From: Chlorokybus atmophyticus
Lineage: Eukaryota; Streptophyta; Chlorokybophyceae; Chlorokybales; Chlorokybaceae
Direction: 5' to 3'
DNA: 52,170 bases
Assembly: GCA_009103225.1 (NCBI GenBank)
Contig: RHPI01003798.1
Location: forward strand, 1-52,170
Numbering within the stretch: the stretch's first letter is position 1; the number at the start of each line of letters is the position of its first letter. Shown here in pieces: positions 11,204 through 22,637 of the stretch. The notes beneath the pieces were generated by a model, which had not been told where the DNA came from, did not search any database, and worked only from the letters and a program-made list of their open reading frames with translations. Position numbers and translations under genes: made by a program.

Positions 11204-13005
11204 GCAGTCTACTTTATCTGTGCACATAACAATGCTGCATCACACAATCTCCAGATACTCTCAGGCTGGAGCGTGCTCATGTTAAGTGGTTGTTTCCAGG
11301 TAGCATGCGCTACATGAAGGTGCAAGGTTTGATGTTCGGACAATCAACAGCGAGTAGTGTACATATGTAGCCTTTACAGCCAACCAGTGTATGCTGGTTC
11401 CAAACAAGCAGCCTAGCCTGCTGGTTGCCAGATTTTGGTAGCGTAGCATTTTTTTTCCCATTTCGTGCATTGTAGTCCATGTTGTAGGCAACTTCTCTAG
11501 CCACGGCGTGGAGTATACACCTGTGCAGCACGAGAAGTTTGTCACACGTACAATTGATACTAAAGCTCAAATTTGTTTTTCCTGCTGGAGTCATCTGTTG
11601 TAGCTGCCAAAATGCTTGGGAGGGCCACACTCGTCGACTAGCCGCTGGAAGCAGATATAAAGAAAGTCTGTATAGCCCTTCTTCAAGGCATTGCACTCCT
11701 AGAGCCTTATGGCATGGGCTGTTTATACTTCTCCTGTGTTAGCTGTTCGATTTGACGTGCACAAGGCGAACTATACTGTCGACGCTTTCAGTGTATTGAA
11801 GCAAATGCAAGCACTGCATCTTATCTATGTGCTGCTGTCTCTCGTGCAGCACCTTCGACAGTGACTGTCACCATACCTCCCACACCACAAAACAGCTCAT
11901 ACTTGGCGCAGGTTGACACTGATAGCGCTAATCACAAAGCAATTGCAAGAGCACGCGACCTCCATGAATACCACCCCAGCAACCCTTGTACCAAACACTC
12001 CAACCGCGCAACACCAAAGCAAGTATGCCGGCCATCATGCCGCTCCGAGAGCGCTGGACCAACACTGCGGTGCCCCCTCCCCTGGCAGGTATCTCCTACT
12101 GCTACTGCCGCTACTCCCCTACCGCTGCGGTTGCATGTCGTTGCATTTGCTCCTTAGCCATGGCCCCTAGCTAGTTAAATGTGTGTGGAGGTGGAGGCGG
12201 AAGTGTGGGGGGTTGTTTGTACTTGCTTGCTTGTTTGTATGTTGCCTTATAATACTCTGCTTGCAGTTGCTACTTAAAGCGCGCACAGATATATGCCAAG
12301 TGGTGAATGACGCCAAGACACTGTTTAGACACTGTACCAACTAGCTCCAGTAGTACAGCGTGCACATCACTGCACCAATGCAGTTCTCATGCGTCCTCCC
12401 TCACACCGACAGTAACGTATGCATAGCACAAGGCTGCTGCCACTGGTGGTTGTGGTGCCCAGGTGCATCCCCACTGCGTGCAACCCTCACCCACACTATG
12501 TCGGATGTAGGCTTGCTGATCAGATTAAGAGGTGATTTACAAAGAGGCGAGCAAGGCAGTGAAGGTAAAGGTGCATAGCACAAAATAATCAATAGCAGGA
12601 GGAGGTGCCTGACTGCATGCAGCTTGTGCACAGCACGCACTGAGTCCCAGCGGAGGCCCCCAGCTACGCACAATGCTGACGGCTTCGTTGACCTGCAACC
12701 GCACAAACAACCTCCTGCTGCTGCTGCTGCTGCTGGACTTTTTGCTAACGTACTGCAACAAGCGCAGCTGCTGTTGACATTTGTTGGGGACAGCATTCGC
12801 TGGAAGCTTGACTGCCTAAGCTTACCCCTCACGCTTGAACCTGCAGCAGCACAGCTTGCCACAAAGCCAAGCAAGGCAGCAGGCTGTTGGCTGCAGACAG
12901 TTGGCGACATTTGCCGCTTGATTGTATTTTTAGCTGCGGCGGGCGGCGGCGGTGCCGGCAGCAGGGAAGGAAGAGCACTGCACGAACAGCTTCACGTGCG
13001 ACAAT
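11204..13005. other. Spacer and UTR between cyclase and SAAL1-like gene
   Basis: If the final cyclase donor at 11200 is used, an alternative last exon could begin at 11850 after CTCGTGCAG and stop at about 11918. Otherwise this is 3' UTR and intergenic DNA. A (CTG)7 run lies at 12715-12735. Two long overlapping open frames (12401-12910 minus, 12624-13460 plus) run through it without recognisable content. Confidence 0.4.
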
Positions 13006-15075
13006 ATGCTGGACATGCCGCCGGAGGCGCTGCCAGCCTCCCCGCCGGTAAGCTCAGCTCGCAGACAGCAGCGCAGCAACAACCAGCAGTAGTGCTTGAG
13101 CACAGCAAAAAGTACTGTCTGTGGTGGTGTTTGATGCGCAAACACGTTGTGGAGACTTGCAGGACACGACGGTGGATGCCGCCCATGTCATTGGGCTCAT
13201 ACGTCGCCTGCTTCCTGCCGACAGCAGCGGTGGTGGTGGTGGTGGTGAGCCCAAAGGAGGGGGAGCTGGAGGGGCTCAACGAGAGGGCGACGATGACGGA
13301 GACGAGGCTGCGAAGATTGAGGCTGGGTGGGTGCATTGCTAGCAACAGCTTTACACACATGTACCCATCAGATGAGCATGTCCACGTTTACCCACACAAC
13401 CGCGTTGGCTTATACCAGTCTAGTGCTCATGTGGTTATGTTACGGACATCTGACCAGTAGTCATGGGGAGATCATGTAAAGTTGTGTGTGCTGCGAGCAC
13501 GTGGACAGCTTGTGTGCTGTTCGTGACAGTACAGCTGGTTGTTGTTGCGTTGGCTGTAAGAGCAGATCTTGTCAACAGGTCATTAGTCCTCAAGGACTCA
13601 AAAATTCTTGCTGAGTTGTGCTGCTCGCAGCTGTGTGCTATGGGACTTGTCGGCCAGCGATCAACACGCCCGCATGCTAGTAAGTAGTAACGTGAAGTTG
13701 TAGTTAAACATCCTGCACCAGGCTACTCGCGCAGCATCCATGCATGGCCACAATGCTTTGAAGCTTCTCATGCGCAACCTCAATGCAGGTCGCGTACCAC
13801 TTGCCAAGCATATTGCTGGGCTTGCTGCAGACTTCCCACAGCGATCGTTTGCACGAGATCTCGCTGGGCATCTTGGCCAACTTCATGTGTCACATCAAAC
13901 CCGCGCAAGCAGTGTCTAATCAGCCCGGGCTCATACCTGCCGTGATTAACGCACTGGACAGCAATGACCCGCCCGTGTTGACAGAAACCTGCAGGTACGC
14001 ATGTTGGATAGTGTGTGGGGGGTTTGTTGCATGCTGCTGAAGGCCTCAAAGGTGTCATCAGGTTACTCGACGACGCGCTGCGTAATGAAGCAGTTGTGTC
14101 CATGTGGGTGCCGGCGCTTTCAGAAGACTGCATGACAAGGCTGATGTGGATTGCCGACAACACTCTTCACCAGCCTTTGCTCGTAAAGGTCAGTCTCACG
14201 CACAACAGATGTTTACGCAATCAACACCATCCTCACCAATGTGGCGAATCACGTGTTGTGTTTGCAGAGCTGGTGCGTGTTGCAAGCCCTCATCTCCCCC
14301 CCAGCATGTCAACCTGGCCAAGTGCCTGCCTTCTTAAGCATTGAAGTACCCAAGAGCATCTACAGCACAGTCCATGTGCAGCTGAGCACCTCACAAGCAA
14401 GGTACACAAACTGCAGCAGCACTCAATGTTCGTGAGGTGTGGATTGCTGTTGTATGTGTGCTTCAAACCAAGCAGCTGGCCACTTGGGAGATCGGTGAGG
14501 GTCCTGAGTACATTGTGAGTGTCTGTAGGTTTGATGCAGCGCAGCTCGCGCTGCAGACGCTGGCTCTGCTAGCGTGGCATGAGGCGGAGGCACGCAGCTT
14601 GGCTCAGGACACGCAGCTGCTGCAGCTGCTCTGCGACATTGTCAACCAGCGCTTCCCTGCGTTAGAGGAGGCGGACGCTCTTCCAAGCATCCTTGGGTGG
14701 GCCCTCGTGTCGATGGCGAGCATCGTAGAAGAGTCCCGAGACGCTTGCCGGCTCGTTGCAAGCGACACAACCATGCTGGATGCCTTAATCAACGGTGTCC
14801 GGTCTCCTGACTTGGGCGCTGAGGCCATAGATGCTGCTCACGCCGTCATTAGCAGAGTCTTGCGCGCGCTGTGCGAAGTGGATTTGTTGGATGCAAGCAC
14901 GTTGAAAGCGGTCTTGCGCGTGGTTGAGTTCGCACTTAAGGAGGATGCGGACTCATCCCAACAAGTGCTCCCGTATGCCACTGCGATCCTGCAGACGTGG
15001 CTGGCGCACGCGGGTCCCAACAGCAGCGATTACTCGCTAGTGTCTAAGTTGTTAGAGAAGCTAACGGTCACCTGA
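13006..15075 (+). CDS. SAAL1-like armadillo-type helical repeat protein
   Basis: It resembles the SAAL1 (serum amyloid A-like 1) family, helical-repeat proteins of uncertain role found across eukaryotes. The best block is exon 13789-13994, reading SLGILANFMCHI then ALDSNDPPVLTETCR, which corresponds to the conserved LREIC-x-GILGN and SDPPTLLETSR region of the family. It joins in phase to exon 14062-14188 (LLDDALRNEAVVSMWV...NTLHQPLLVK). The last coding block, about 14470-15075, is Leu/Ala-rich helical repeat ending in TGA. A likely first exon is 13006-13047, with a second from 13163 (DTTVDAAHVIGLIRRLL) that may run into an acidic DDDGDE stretch. Exons between about 13250 and 13788 are not settled, so the start and length are approximate. 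Cellular location is not shown by the sequence. Confidence 0.65.
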
Positions 15076-15902
15076 GAGGCTGTATTACATAGCTTCTGTC
15101 CTTGAGAGGCATGTGGGCTGTGCTACTTGGGCGATACTCACTGCTTGTAAGGTGGGTATTCGTATAGAGATGTATGGAGTATACATACTGTATCGACACA
15201 TATGTATGGAACTTGCTATGCTTGTACAATCCCGTCCACCTCAAGCTACAAACGAATGCGCGCACATTACATTTGCATGGGCTGATAGAACTGACATTGT
15301 ACACGCGCGCCTGACGTGAATCGTGGGACTGACTTCCAACTACAGTAAAACCTCACCATACTTCACAGCTCAATTGTAGTAACATGAACAAATGTTGACT
15401 ATCTGATCCACGGACCCATGCTCTCAGTTCTACTTCCTTCAGCATAACTCCTCTATGTGCTTGTACAATCCCCAACTGCGTCAATACCTAGTTATGTGCT
15501 GCAGAGCGAAAAACTTTTCAAGCCTTCTCGACCATCCATGGCATGACTATGCACAGGGGGGCCAAACTGATAACGTGCCGCGGGGTGTGACTGGCGCGTA
15601 TCGCGTTACGCTACGGACTCTCGTCGTTATCCGGTCAGCACTGCTCGCCTCAGCCAATCGCAGCACACTGCGCATGTCTGTGACTGTGCGTGACTTGCAT
15701 CACACAGCGGCGGCGGCGGCGGCGGCGGCGGCGGTGGGAGAATCGGCGACAGGCGTAGGCAAGGAGGCCCAGTGTGCAGCAGAGGAGGTGAAGAAGAAAG
15801 CCAGGCGCATGCTGCATTGCCATTTGAAAGCTTTGAGGTTGGTGTAGGGTGAAGAGGTGCTTGTGGTGAGCGGCAGCGGTGGTGGTGCTGTGCGTGGGGG
15901 CA
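15076..15902. other. Spacer and 5' region of DVR, with (GCG)n
   Basis: No separate gene is supported. A (GCG)9 microsatellite at 15707-15734 makes poly-Ala, poly-Gly and poly-Arg frames on both strands. A 130-codon plus-strand frame at 15455-15847 passes through it and has no recognised domain. The last 200 bases probably hold the DVR promoter and leader. Confidence 0.45.
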
Positions 15903-18260
15903 ATGGCGGTGAGAGCGATGGCGTCGACCGAGGTGGCATCGTCGCGCATACACTTGTCAACGTCGTCGTCAACGCCTTCCTCGACGGCGAGCCTACGTCG
16001 GCACGCACAGCCAGCCAGCAGGAGAATGCCTGCGCCACCCAGGCGACGGGAGTTCTCTTCACCGGCGCTGCGCGTTGAGCTGAGCTCAGGGTTAGGGTTT
16101 CTCGGCGAGCAGCTCCCTCCTGCTGTTTCACGCAGGCGAGCCAGCTGCACATCCTCACGGCCAGCTGCCACAGCAGCAGCCGCTGCAGCGAAGGACTTTA
16201 GGAAACGGGCGCCCAAGGATGTCAACGTCCTGGTCGTCGGAAGTACGGGCTACATCGGCAAGTATGTCGTCAAGGAGCTGGTCAGTACGCATAACATGAT
16301 ACATGTCAGTGCTGTTGCAACCATCGTTCAATTCGTTTCTAAACCACAGTCAACAATTCCAATGGGCGCCTATGCGGCACACAGTGCTTGCATGTCATGA
16401 TTGTTTGAAGCATGCAAGGTTGAAACATGTCAACTGCCATGCCCATGCTGAGTACAACACTGACTTCTGGCAGTTGCGAGCTGATATAGAAGTTGTATGT
16501 ATGTTGCATACGTTGCACAGTGCTTGAGCATGTTGACATCACAGCGTGTTGTCATAAGACAGCAAGCCTATGCACAACAGCTGATGTACACCTGACGCAT
16601 ATGTGCGATGCTCTGTTTGCATGCTCAGGTGAAAAGGGGTTATAATGTGATTGCTGTCGCACGCGAGAAAGCGGGTATTGGCGGGAAGATGGATGAGGAG
16701 AAGACCAGAGAGGAGCTGCCGGGCGCAAACTTTGTGTTTAGCGATGTGACAGATGAAAGAGTGCTCACCAAAGCTGTTAGCAGCACGCCGATTGATGTGG
16801 TCGTTTCGTGCCTGGCCAGCCGCACTGGGGGCAAGGTGCGAGTGCAATCGCATGCTCACATGCACGCACGCACATGCACACACATGGGCACGCACAGACA
16901 GCACACCAATAGACCTGGCTGGTTTGAGCCTGGTCAGTCGCACATGTGGCAAGGTATGATTACCATCATACACATGACTGGGCACACATGCACACATGCA
17001 GGCACATGCACACGCATGCACACACATGGGAAGCATGCTGCGTACTGCATCTACAAATATATATACCATGTTGAGAGCGGAATTGTTGAATACTTTGCCT
17101 GCTGGACGGTGACATACACGCAGTCAATGAAGTGATAAAGATAGTCATCACTACACTGCATCATCATGCATGCAGGCGGACTCGTGGAAGATTGACTATC
17201 AAGCTACGCGCAACGCGATGGAGGCTGGCAAGGCCGCCGGCGCGAAGCACTTTGTGCTGTTGTCGGCCATCTGCGTGCAGAAGCCTCTACTCGAGTTTCA
17301 GAAGGCCAAGTTGAAGTTCGAAGCTGAGCTGCAGGCTGACGAAGACATGACCTTTAGCATCGTGCGGCCCACAGCATTCTTCAAGAGCCTGGCTGGCCAG
17401 GTGGGTGGAGGGATGCTTTGTCGCTGCAGTGACAACAATACTTGATGTGCAGTTGTAATAAGGTATGCATTGTTGTTTTGGTTGTTGTGTTGAACAGCAT
17501 GGTGGTTGACAATCAGGTGGAGAGTGTGAAGAGTGGAGGGCCCTATGTCATGTTCGGGGATGGACAGCTTGCCAGTTGCAAGCCCATCAGCGAGGCGGAT
17601 CTTGCGTCATTCATTGCGGACTGCGTGCAGAAGGAGGACAAGATCAACCAAGTTTTGCCAATTGGAGGTACAACAGCCTTGACAACCGTATCTTGTTGGC
17701 CAGATAGTTGCTATGTGCTGGTACACAGCTATCTTCTCAACATCGCCAACTATTGCTATCACCACCATCATCGTTGTCTGTTGTCATCATTGTCAAGATT
17801 ACTGTTCACGCAGGCCCTGGAGAGGCGCTTTCAGCTCTGCAGCAGGGCACCATGTTGTTTGAGATAGTCGGCAAGAAGCCCAAGTTCATCAAGGTGCCCA
17901 TTCAGCTCATGGACGGCATCATTGGCTTCCTCGAGTTCGTCTCCCGGTTCTTCCCTTCACTGGAAGACGGCGTCGAGTTCGGCCGCATAGGCCGTTACTA
18001 CGCTGCCGAAAGCATGCTGTTGCTGGATCCTGACACAGGTCAGTGAGTTTGCAAGCGTTTATACGCTGTTTTAGAACAACTGCATGCAATGGCTGCTTGT
18101 TGCGACTGTTTGTGATGTTGGGGTACTCACAGGCAAGTATGATGCGAGCAAGACTCCAAGCTATGGCAAGGACACGCTTGAAGCCTTCTTCAAGCGCGCT
18201 GTGAAGGATGGTTTGGCTGGTCAGGAACTGGGAGACCAGGCGGTTTGGGGTCAGAAGTAG
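15903..18260 (+). CDS. DVR: Divinyl (proto)chlorophyllide a 8-vinyl reductase, plastid
   Basis: It reduces the 8-vinyl group of divinyl (proto)chlorophyllide a to ethyl with NADPH, a late step of chlorophyll synthesis in the plastid. Exons 15903-16280, 16629-16835, 17176-17400, 17517-17667, 17814-18038 and 18133-18260 join in phase to a 437-residue protein, close to plant DVR length. Residues 1 to about 100 are rich in Ala, Ser, Thr and Arg and look like a transit peptide. The Rossmann motif GSTGYIG is at residues 113-119. Family blocks follow: [60 protein letters not shown] and a [13 protein letters not shown] region. The ATG at 15903 was chosen because an Ala/Ser-rich leader starts there; another in-frame ATG lies at 15879. 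The gene is convergent with UPM1, which acts earlier in the same pathway. Introns 1-2 are rich in CA/TG repeats. Confidence 0.95.
16838..17040. repeat. CA/TG/GC alternating tract in DVR intron 2
   Basis: The intron carries repeated words of the type CATGCACACGCATG and ACACATGCACACATGCAGGCACATGC. These are mostly alternating purine-pyrimidine and could adopt Z-form DNA or short hairpins. Similar tracts occur in introns of PrmC and EamA. Confidence 0.6.
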
Positions 18261-19290
18261 TTGATACCGCACGCTGTTACCATCAATGCACATTGCACAG
18301 CAGTTGATATATGAGTTGCAGCTAGAGACACGATTGGAAGTTTATCGGTGCATAGCTCTGTAACTTAGTGTTTGTGACGTGCCCGCATCACACGAATTCA
18401 TCTGATGTACATCACAGTTTGATGGTGAGGCCACCGAGCAGTCTGTGCAGGTATATGAACTGTGCGTGCATGCATGCATGGCTAACAGGGTGTGGCGGTA
18501 GTAAAAGTACTGGGATGAGTGGTAGCTGTTCCTATCCCGGTGGTGGCATATCGCACTGTACATGTGGATTGGTCATGTGTATATAAAGGGTATGGTACGG
18601 TGGCAACATGCATGTGTGCGGGCAATGTGAGTGACATGCATGAAAAATAACCACTCACATAACAGTCACCACCGGGCTAGTGCTACCTACGCTATGCTAT
18701 GCTAGTACTAGCCCGCCCCGTTAGACATACTTGTTTGTACACAAGTATGCGTGCACGCACACTCTTGCAGGTACGCATGCTATTTATCATCTGTGTTGGC
18801 ATGTATGTTGTTGACTGCCCCTTGATGCTTATCCTGCCCAGTTGTTAGTGCAGGGTTTTCTCGCCAGCAAAATTGCCCATAAAAATTACAGTATAGGCCA
18901 TGATGTATGCACAGTCGTAGTAACCACACTACTGTATATAAGCTGCAACCGGATTTGCAGACAAACGTGCAAGGGTACAACAATTACTGCACTGGACGTG
19001 CTACACTGTGTTGGTTCGTCAATTAGTTGAGCTCTACAGACTTTGTCACATTCATTGATGCAGAATCATGTACAAGAATGCATGAAGCAATGCGCTGTGT
19101 ACTCCAACCTTCACTTGTCGACCAACAACCGCTGGACAGAAAGTAGCTAACTCATCTGCCGACTACAATGCTTACAAACTTGCAACGATACAATTGCATA
19201 CTATGCTAGGCACAACGACATATCTCACAACAAGAAACGTATCTACACCAGTGTATAAACAGCAAATATTGATGGAGCTTGTCCTCCGCG
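18261..19290. other. Convergent spacer between DVR and UPM1
   Basis: No gene seen. A TGTAA word, the polyadenylation signal typical of many green algae, lies near 18359-18363 about 100 bases after the DVR stop. TTACA (TGTAA on the minus strand) lies near 19172 about 115 bases after the UPM1 stop. Both are candidate poly(A) signals only. Three short hairpins lie at 18625-18749. Confidence 0.45.
18625..18749. repeat. Three adjacent small hairpins
   Basis: Perfect 9-bp arms occur three times: ATGTGAGTG (18625-18633) with CACTCACAT (18652-18660); CGGGCTAGT (18673-18681) with ACTAGCCCG (18707-18715); and CATACTTGT (18726-18734) with ACAAGTATG (18741-18749). The second hairpin encloses a CTATGCTATGCTA repeat. 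They may act in 3'-end formation or be remnants of a small inverted-repeat element. Confidence 0.7.
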
Positions 19291-21197
19291 CTAGATATAG
19301 CAACTGGCATCATGTGGACTGATTGACTCCAACTGACTGCGCACAGCCAGTGGTTGAAGCCACTCGCGGACATTGTGAGAGTCGACAGCAACTGCCACAG
19401 CATCAGCCAGCTTGCTGTCTTGCCGCGTGAGGGCATTTCCCTGAAAGGAAGCATGCGAAGGCCAGTCTGCCGCCAGCGCAACCACCTCACCCACCACGAT
19501 CAGCGTGGGCGACTTCAAGCCCGCTTGCTTGACACGGTGCGGAAGCTCCTCTATAGTGGAGAACACCTGTACACAAGTAATTAATTTGTTACTACATGTC
19601 AGATGTTGTGAGCTGTGATAGCCCATCGTCAAAGCTGCTGCTAGGCTGCATTAACAACACACAAGCAGCGTGCACACGCACACACACGCACACGCACGCA
19701 TGAGTGTGTATGGTGATGTCTTGGTCGCAACTCACCATGCGCTGCTCAGGTGTTGTGCCGCGCTCAACGGCAACAGCTGGCGTGCTTCCTGTTAGCCCCA
19801 ACTCTTGCAGCCGCGTCACAAGATCAGGCAGCGTTGCCAAGCCCATGTACACAACCAGAGTCTTCGTGGACAGGTCAGCACCAGCAATGCCCTCAAACGG
19901 ATCCTGTCACACAAAGTACAGTCAAACTCCGCCTATTGCAACACTCATTCACGCAGATCGACACAAGCACGACATGGCTTGTTCGTAACATCAAGCTTTG
20001 GCTACTGACCTCATTTGGGGCTTCGCGCGTGTGTCCAGTTAAAAATGTTACTGAGCTGGCCAGTCCGCGATGCGTCAAAGGGATGCCAAGCTCTGCACCG
20101 ATGCCCGCCGCTGCAGTGATTCCAGGAACGATGCGCACTTTGATGCCATGCTGCTCCAGATACTCCATCTCCTCACCTCCACGACCAAAAACCAATGGAT
20201 CACCGCCTTTCAGCCGCAGCACCTATACAGGTGAGCACGTCACATGTCCATATTGCAAACATATGCGCAGGTTAATGGACGCCAATGCATGCACATGCAA
20301 ACGTGCACGCAGTCTATGCGCGCACGCGCGCATCGGTACATGCAACAAGTGTAAAGAAGCACATACCCTGGCTCCAGCCTGAGCAAAGGCCAGCAGCAGC
20401 TCGTGGATCTGATCCTGTGTCCTTGTGTGGAAGCCGGCACTCTTGCCGACGTATATCAGGCGAGAGTTCTCACTGACCAGACTCATGATGTCGTTACTAA
20501 CCTGCCCATACACAAACCAAGCTTTAGTTCCACATACTAATACTCTGTGACTGAGCCCGTCCCACAATGCAAATTAACCAATAACTGGATGGATGGGTCT
20601 GTCGCGCAACGCTTGACATGCAACTGAGAAGCATGCAACCTGGACTCTATGGGCTGCATGCGAGAAGGTGCTTGCCGCAAGCATGTGTGCACGTGAAGAA
20701 TGATCAGCATACTTCCTGTACATAAATCGACTTACCAGTCTGTCGTAAAGGACAAGGTCGGCTGTTTGCATAAGACGTAGGGCCTTCACCGTCAGCAGCT
20801 CCGGGTCACCAGGTCCAGTGCCCACCAGGTAGACCTCTCCAGGACCTTCCTGGCCTGGTTGGCCTGACTGTTGCTTGCGCTCCTTCAGCATGGTCAGCAC
20901 CTCCGCCAGCTCCGGCAGGCCATTGGAGGCGGCGTCCACGTCACTGGACTTGGCGGAGGCATGCACAGCAACACTGAGCCTGTGCTGCCTGCGGCCAGCA
21001 CGCTGATTGCAGCTCAAAACCCTGGTAAAGCGTAGCAATGTTGGTGGAGCGGCGGCGTGGTCATGCTCGTGGTCGCCCCTGAGGACGGCCTCCGTTTGCG
21101 ATACGCTCAGTCTGCAGGAGGCAATGCTTCGCGCGGAGGTACGTGCCAAGGAGGACGTTAGCGACAGGGACGACGAAACCGCTGCCGCCGCAGCCAT
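19291..21197 (-). CDS. UPM1: Uroporphyrinogen-III C-methyltransferase, plastid
   Basis: It transfers two methyl groups from S-adenosylmethionine to uroporphyrinogen III to make precorrin-2, the entry to siroheme (cofactor of nitrite and sulfite reductases). Exons on the minus strand are 21197-20736, 20501-20367, 20222-20010, 19903-19736 and 19566-19291. All joins are phase 0 and give 417 residues. The first ~90 residues are Ala/Ser/Arg-rich, as in a plastid transit peptide. SUMT signatures are [17 protein letters not shown] from residue 125, [15 protein letters not shown] after the first intron, [17 protein letters not shown] from residue 201, and [20 protein letters not shown]. There is no fused CysG-type dehydrogenase/ferrochelatase part, as in plants. 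The ATG at 21197 opens a run of Ala and Ser; an upstream in-frame ATG at 21317 precedes a less leader-like stretch. Head-to-head with PrmC. Confidence 0.95.
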
Positions 21198-21829
21198 GCT
21201 TGCCTCGCCGCTTCTCTCCTGGTAACACAGAGCCGCCTCCCCCTTCGCCAACTGGCAGCTCAGTGACACCCCCGCACCGCTCCTCAGCTTGCGCAAACGC
21301 ACGCCACTGCTCAGCAAGCACTACTCTCACTTACAGCACAACAACCGCAGCCACCTCCACAACGACCCCGCGAACACTGTCGCCGCCGGCGCTTCGACAA
21401 TTGCTGCCGCCACTCCGTATTTCACCGCCGCCTGAAGCGTATACAGGTGACGCCCGCTCGGGCGAGTGACGTCACTTGAACAAACCGCAAATAAACGGCA
21501 CAAGGGTAACCTAACCAAGAACGTGCCCGTGACATGGTTACGGATTGCTGCGTCCATGCGAAGTTGGTCATGGATTGACCGTAATGCGGGACCTCAGGAG
21601 ACGTAATGCCGATACGCTGGCCGCCCACTCAGCCAGAAAGACACACTGCTGTCACGTCTTTTGCCTCCAGCCCAGCCGTGGAGTTGAGCGAAAGGTCGCG
21701 CGCACAAGGCGCACAAGCTGTGCGCAAGTTGCTTGTGCTCTGATCCTGGTTTGGAGTTCAGGTTCACCAGATCGAGTTGACAATATAGGGTTTAGGGCTT
21801 AGGCCCTTGGGTTTAGTTGTCAGCCTGCC
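21198..21829. promoter_or_regulatory. Head-to-head upstream interval of UPM1 and PrmC
   Basis: The 632 bases between the two ATGs must hold both promoters and leaders. A TGACG word at 21449 and an overlapping ACGTCA/TGACGTCA palindrome at about 21467-21475 resemble bZIP-type elements. GGGTTTAGGGCTTAGG near 21789 resembles telo-box words. No TATA box can be assigned with confidence. Confidence 0.4.
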
Positions 21830-22602
21830 ATGGCGGTGGCGGCGGCGGCGGTCGGGTTGTTTGTGGCGAGGAGGCCGTGCGTCGGCTTGCATGTAGTTGC
21901 ACGCCTTCGACGACGCATTGTCTCGGCCTCGTGGTCCTCCTCCTCCTGCGTCTCATCAGCGGCGTTGGCAGCGGATGCCATCCCCACCCCTTTGGCGGAG
22001 CGGCCTGCCCGCCACAACTGCAGCCTGAAGGAGCTGCGGCGGTGGCGGGCGGAGGCCAGGGAGCGGGTCTCCCACGTGGACTTCTCCGCCGACCACGGAC
22101 CCACAGCGGCGGACCTGCAGCGCGAGGTGGACTGGCTCCTGGACGACGCCGTGGCTGCCGTCAGGACAGGCGGGGGAGCAGCCTGGTCTGAGGCCAACTG
22201 GAAGCAGGCCAGCTTACTGCAAAGGGTATGTACTGTTTTAGCTGTGTGCATGTGTTCTTGTTTGAACACATGCTGCTGTGTAAGCGTTCGTACACTTGGC
22301 ATTGCTCCCCGCTCTGCATTGTTGGCCGCGCACAATGTGTGTTCTCGCCGTTGCAAACAAGGGTGGTCGAGTAACTTCAATCTGAACGATCCACTTTTTC
22401 GTGCTTCGTTATTTCTGCTGCAGTCAGCTGAAGCATTCAAGCATACGCATGCACGCACGAGTGCACACAATGACACAGCACATGCACAACCGTGCATGTG
22501 TGCACACGCACGAGCATGCCCATGCTCACTCACTCGTGCATTCGTGCGTACTTGCGCACACTCTCTCACCCGCCCGCCCATGCGTGTGCGTGTGCACGCA
22601 CA

Positions 22603-22637
<35 letters not shown>

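Noticed and set aside
12624-13460. 278-codon plus-strand open frame
   Set aside because: It has no recognisable domain, runs through a CTG repeat and overlaps the first SAAL1-like exons in a different frame. Its composition follows the repeats.
15650-16225. 191-codon minus-strand frame over the DVR first exon
   Set aside because: It is the antisense shadow of the DVR transit-peptide exon and of the (GCG)n run, which gives poly-Arg.
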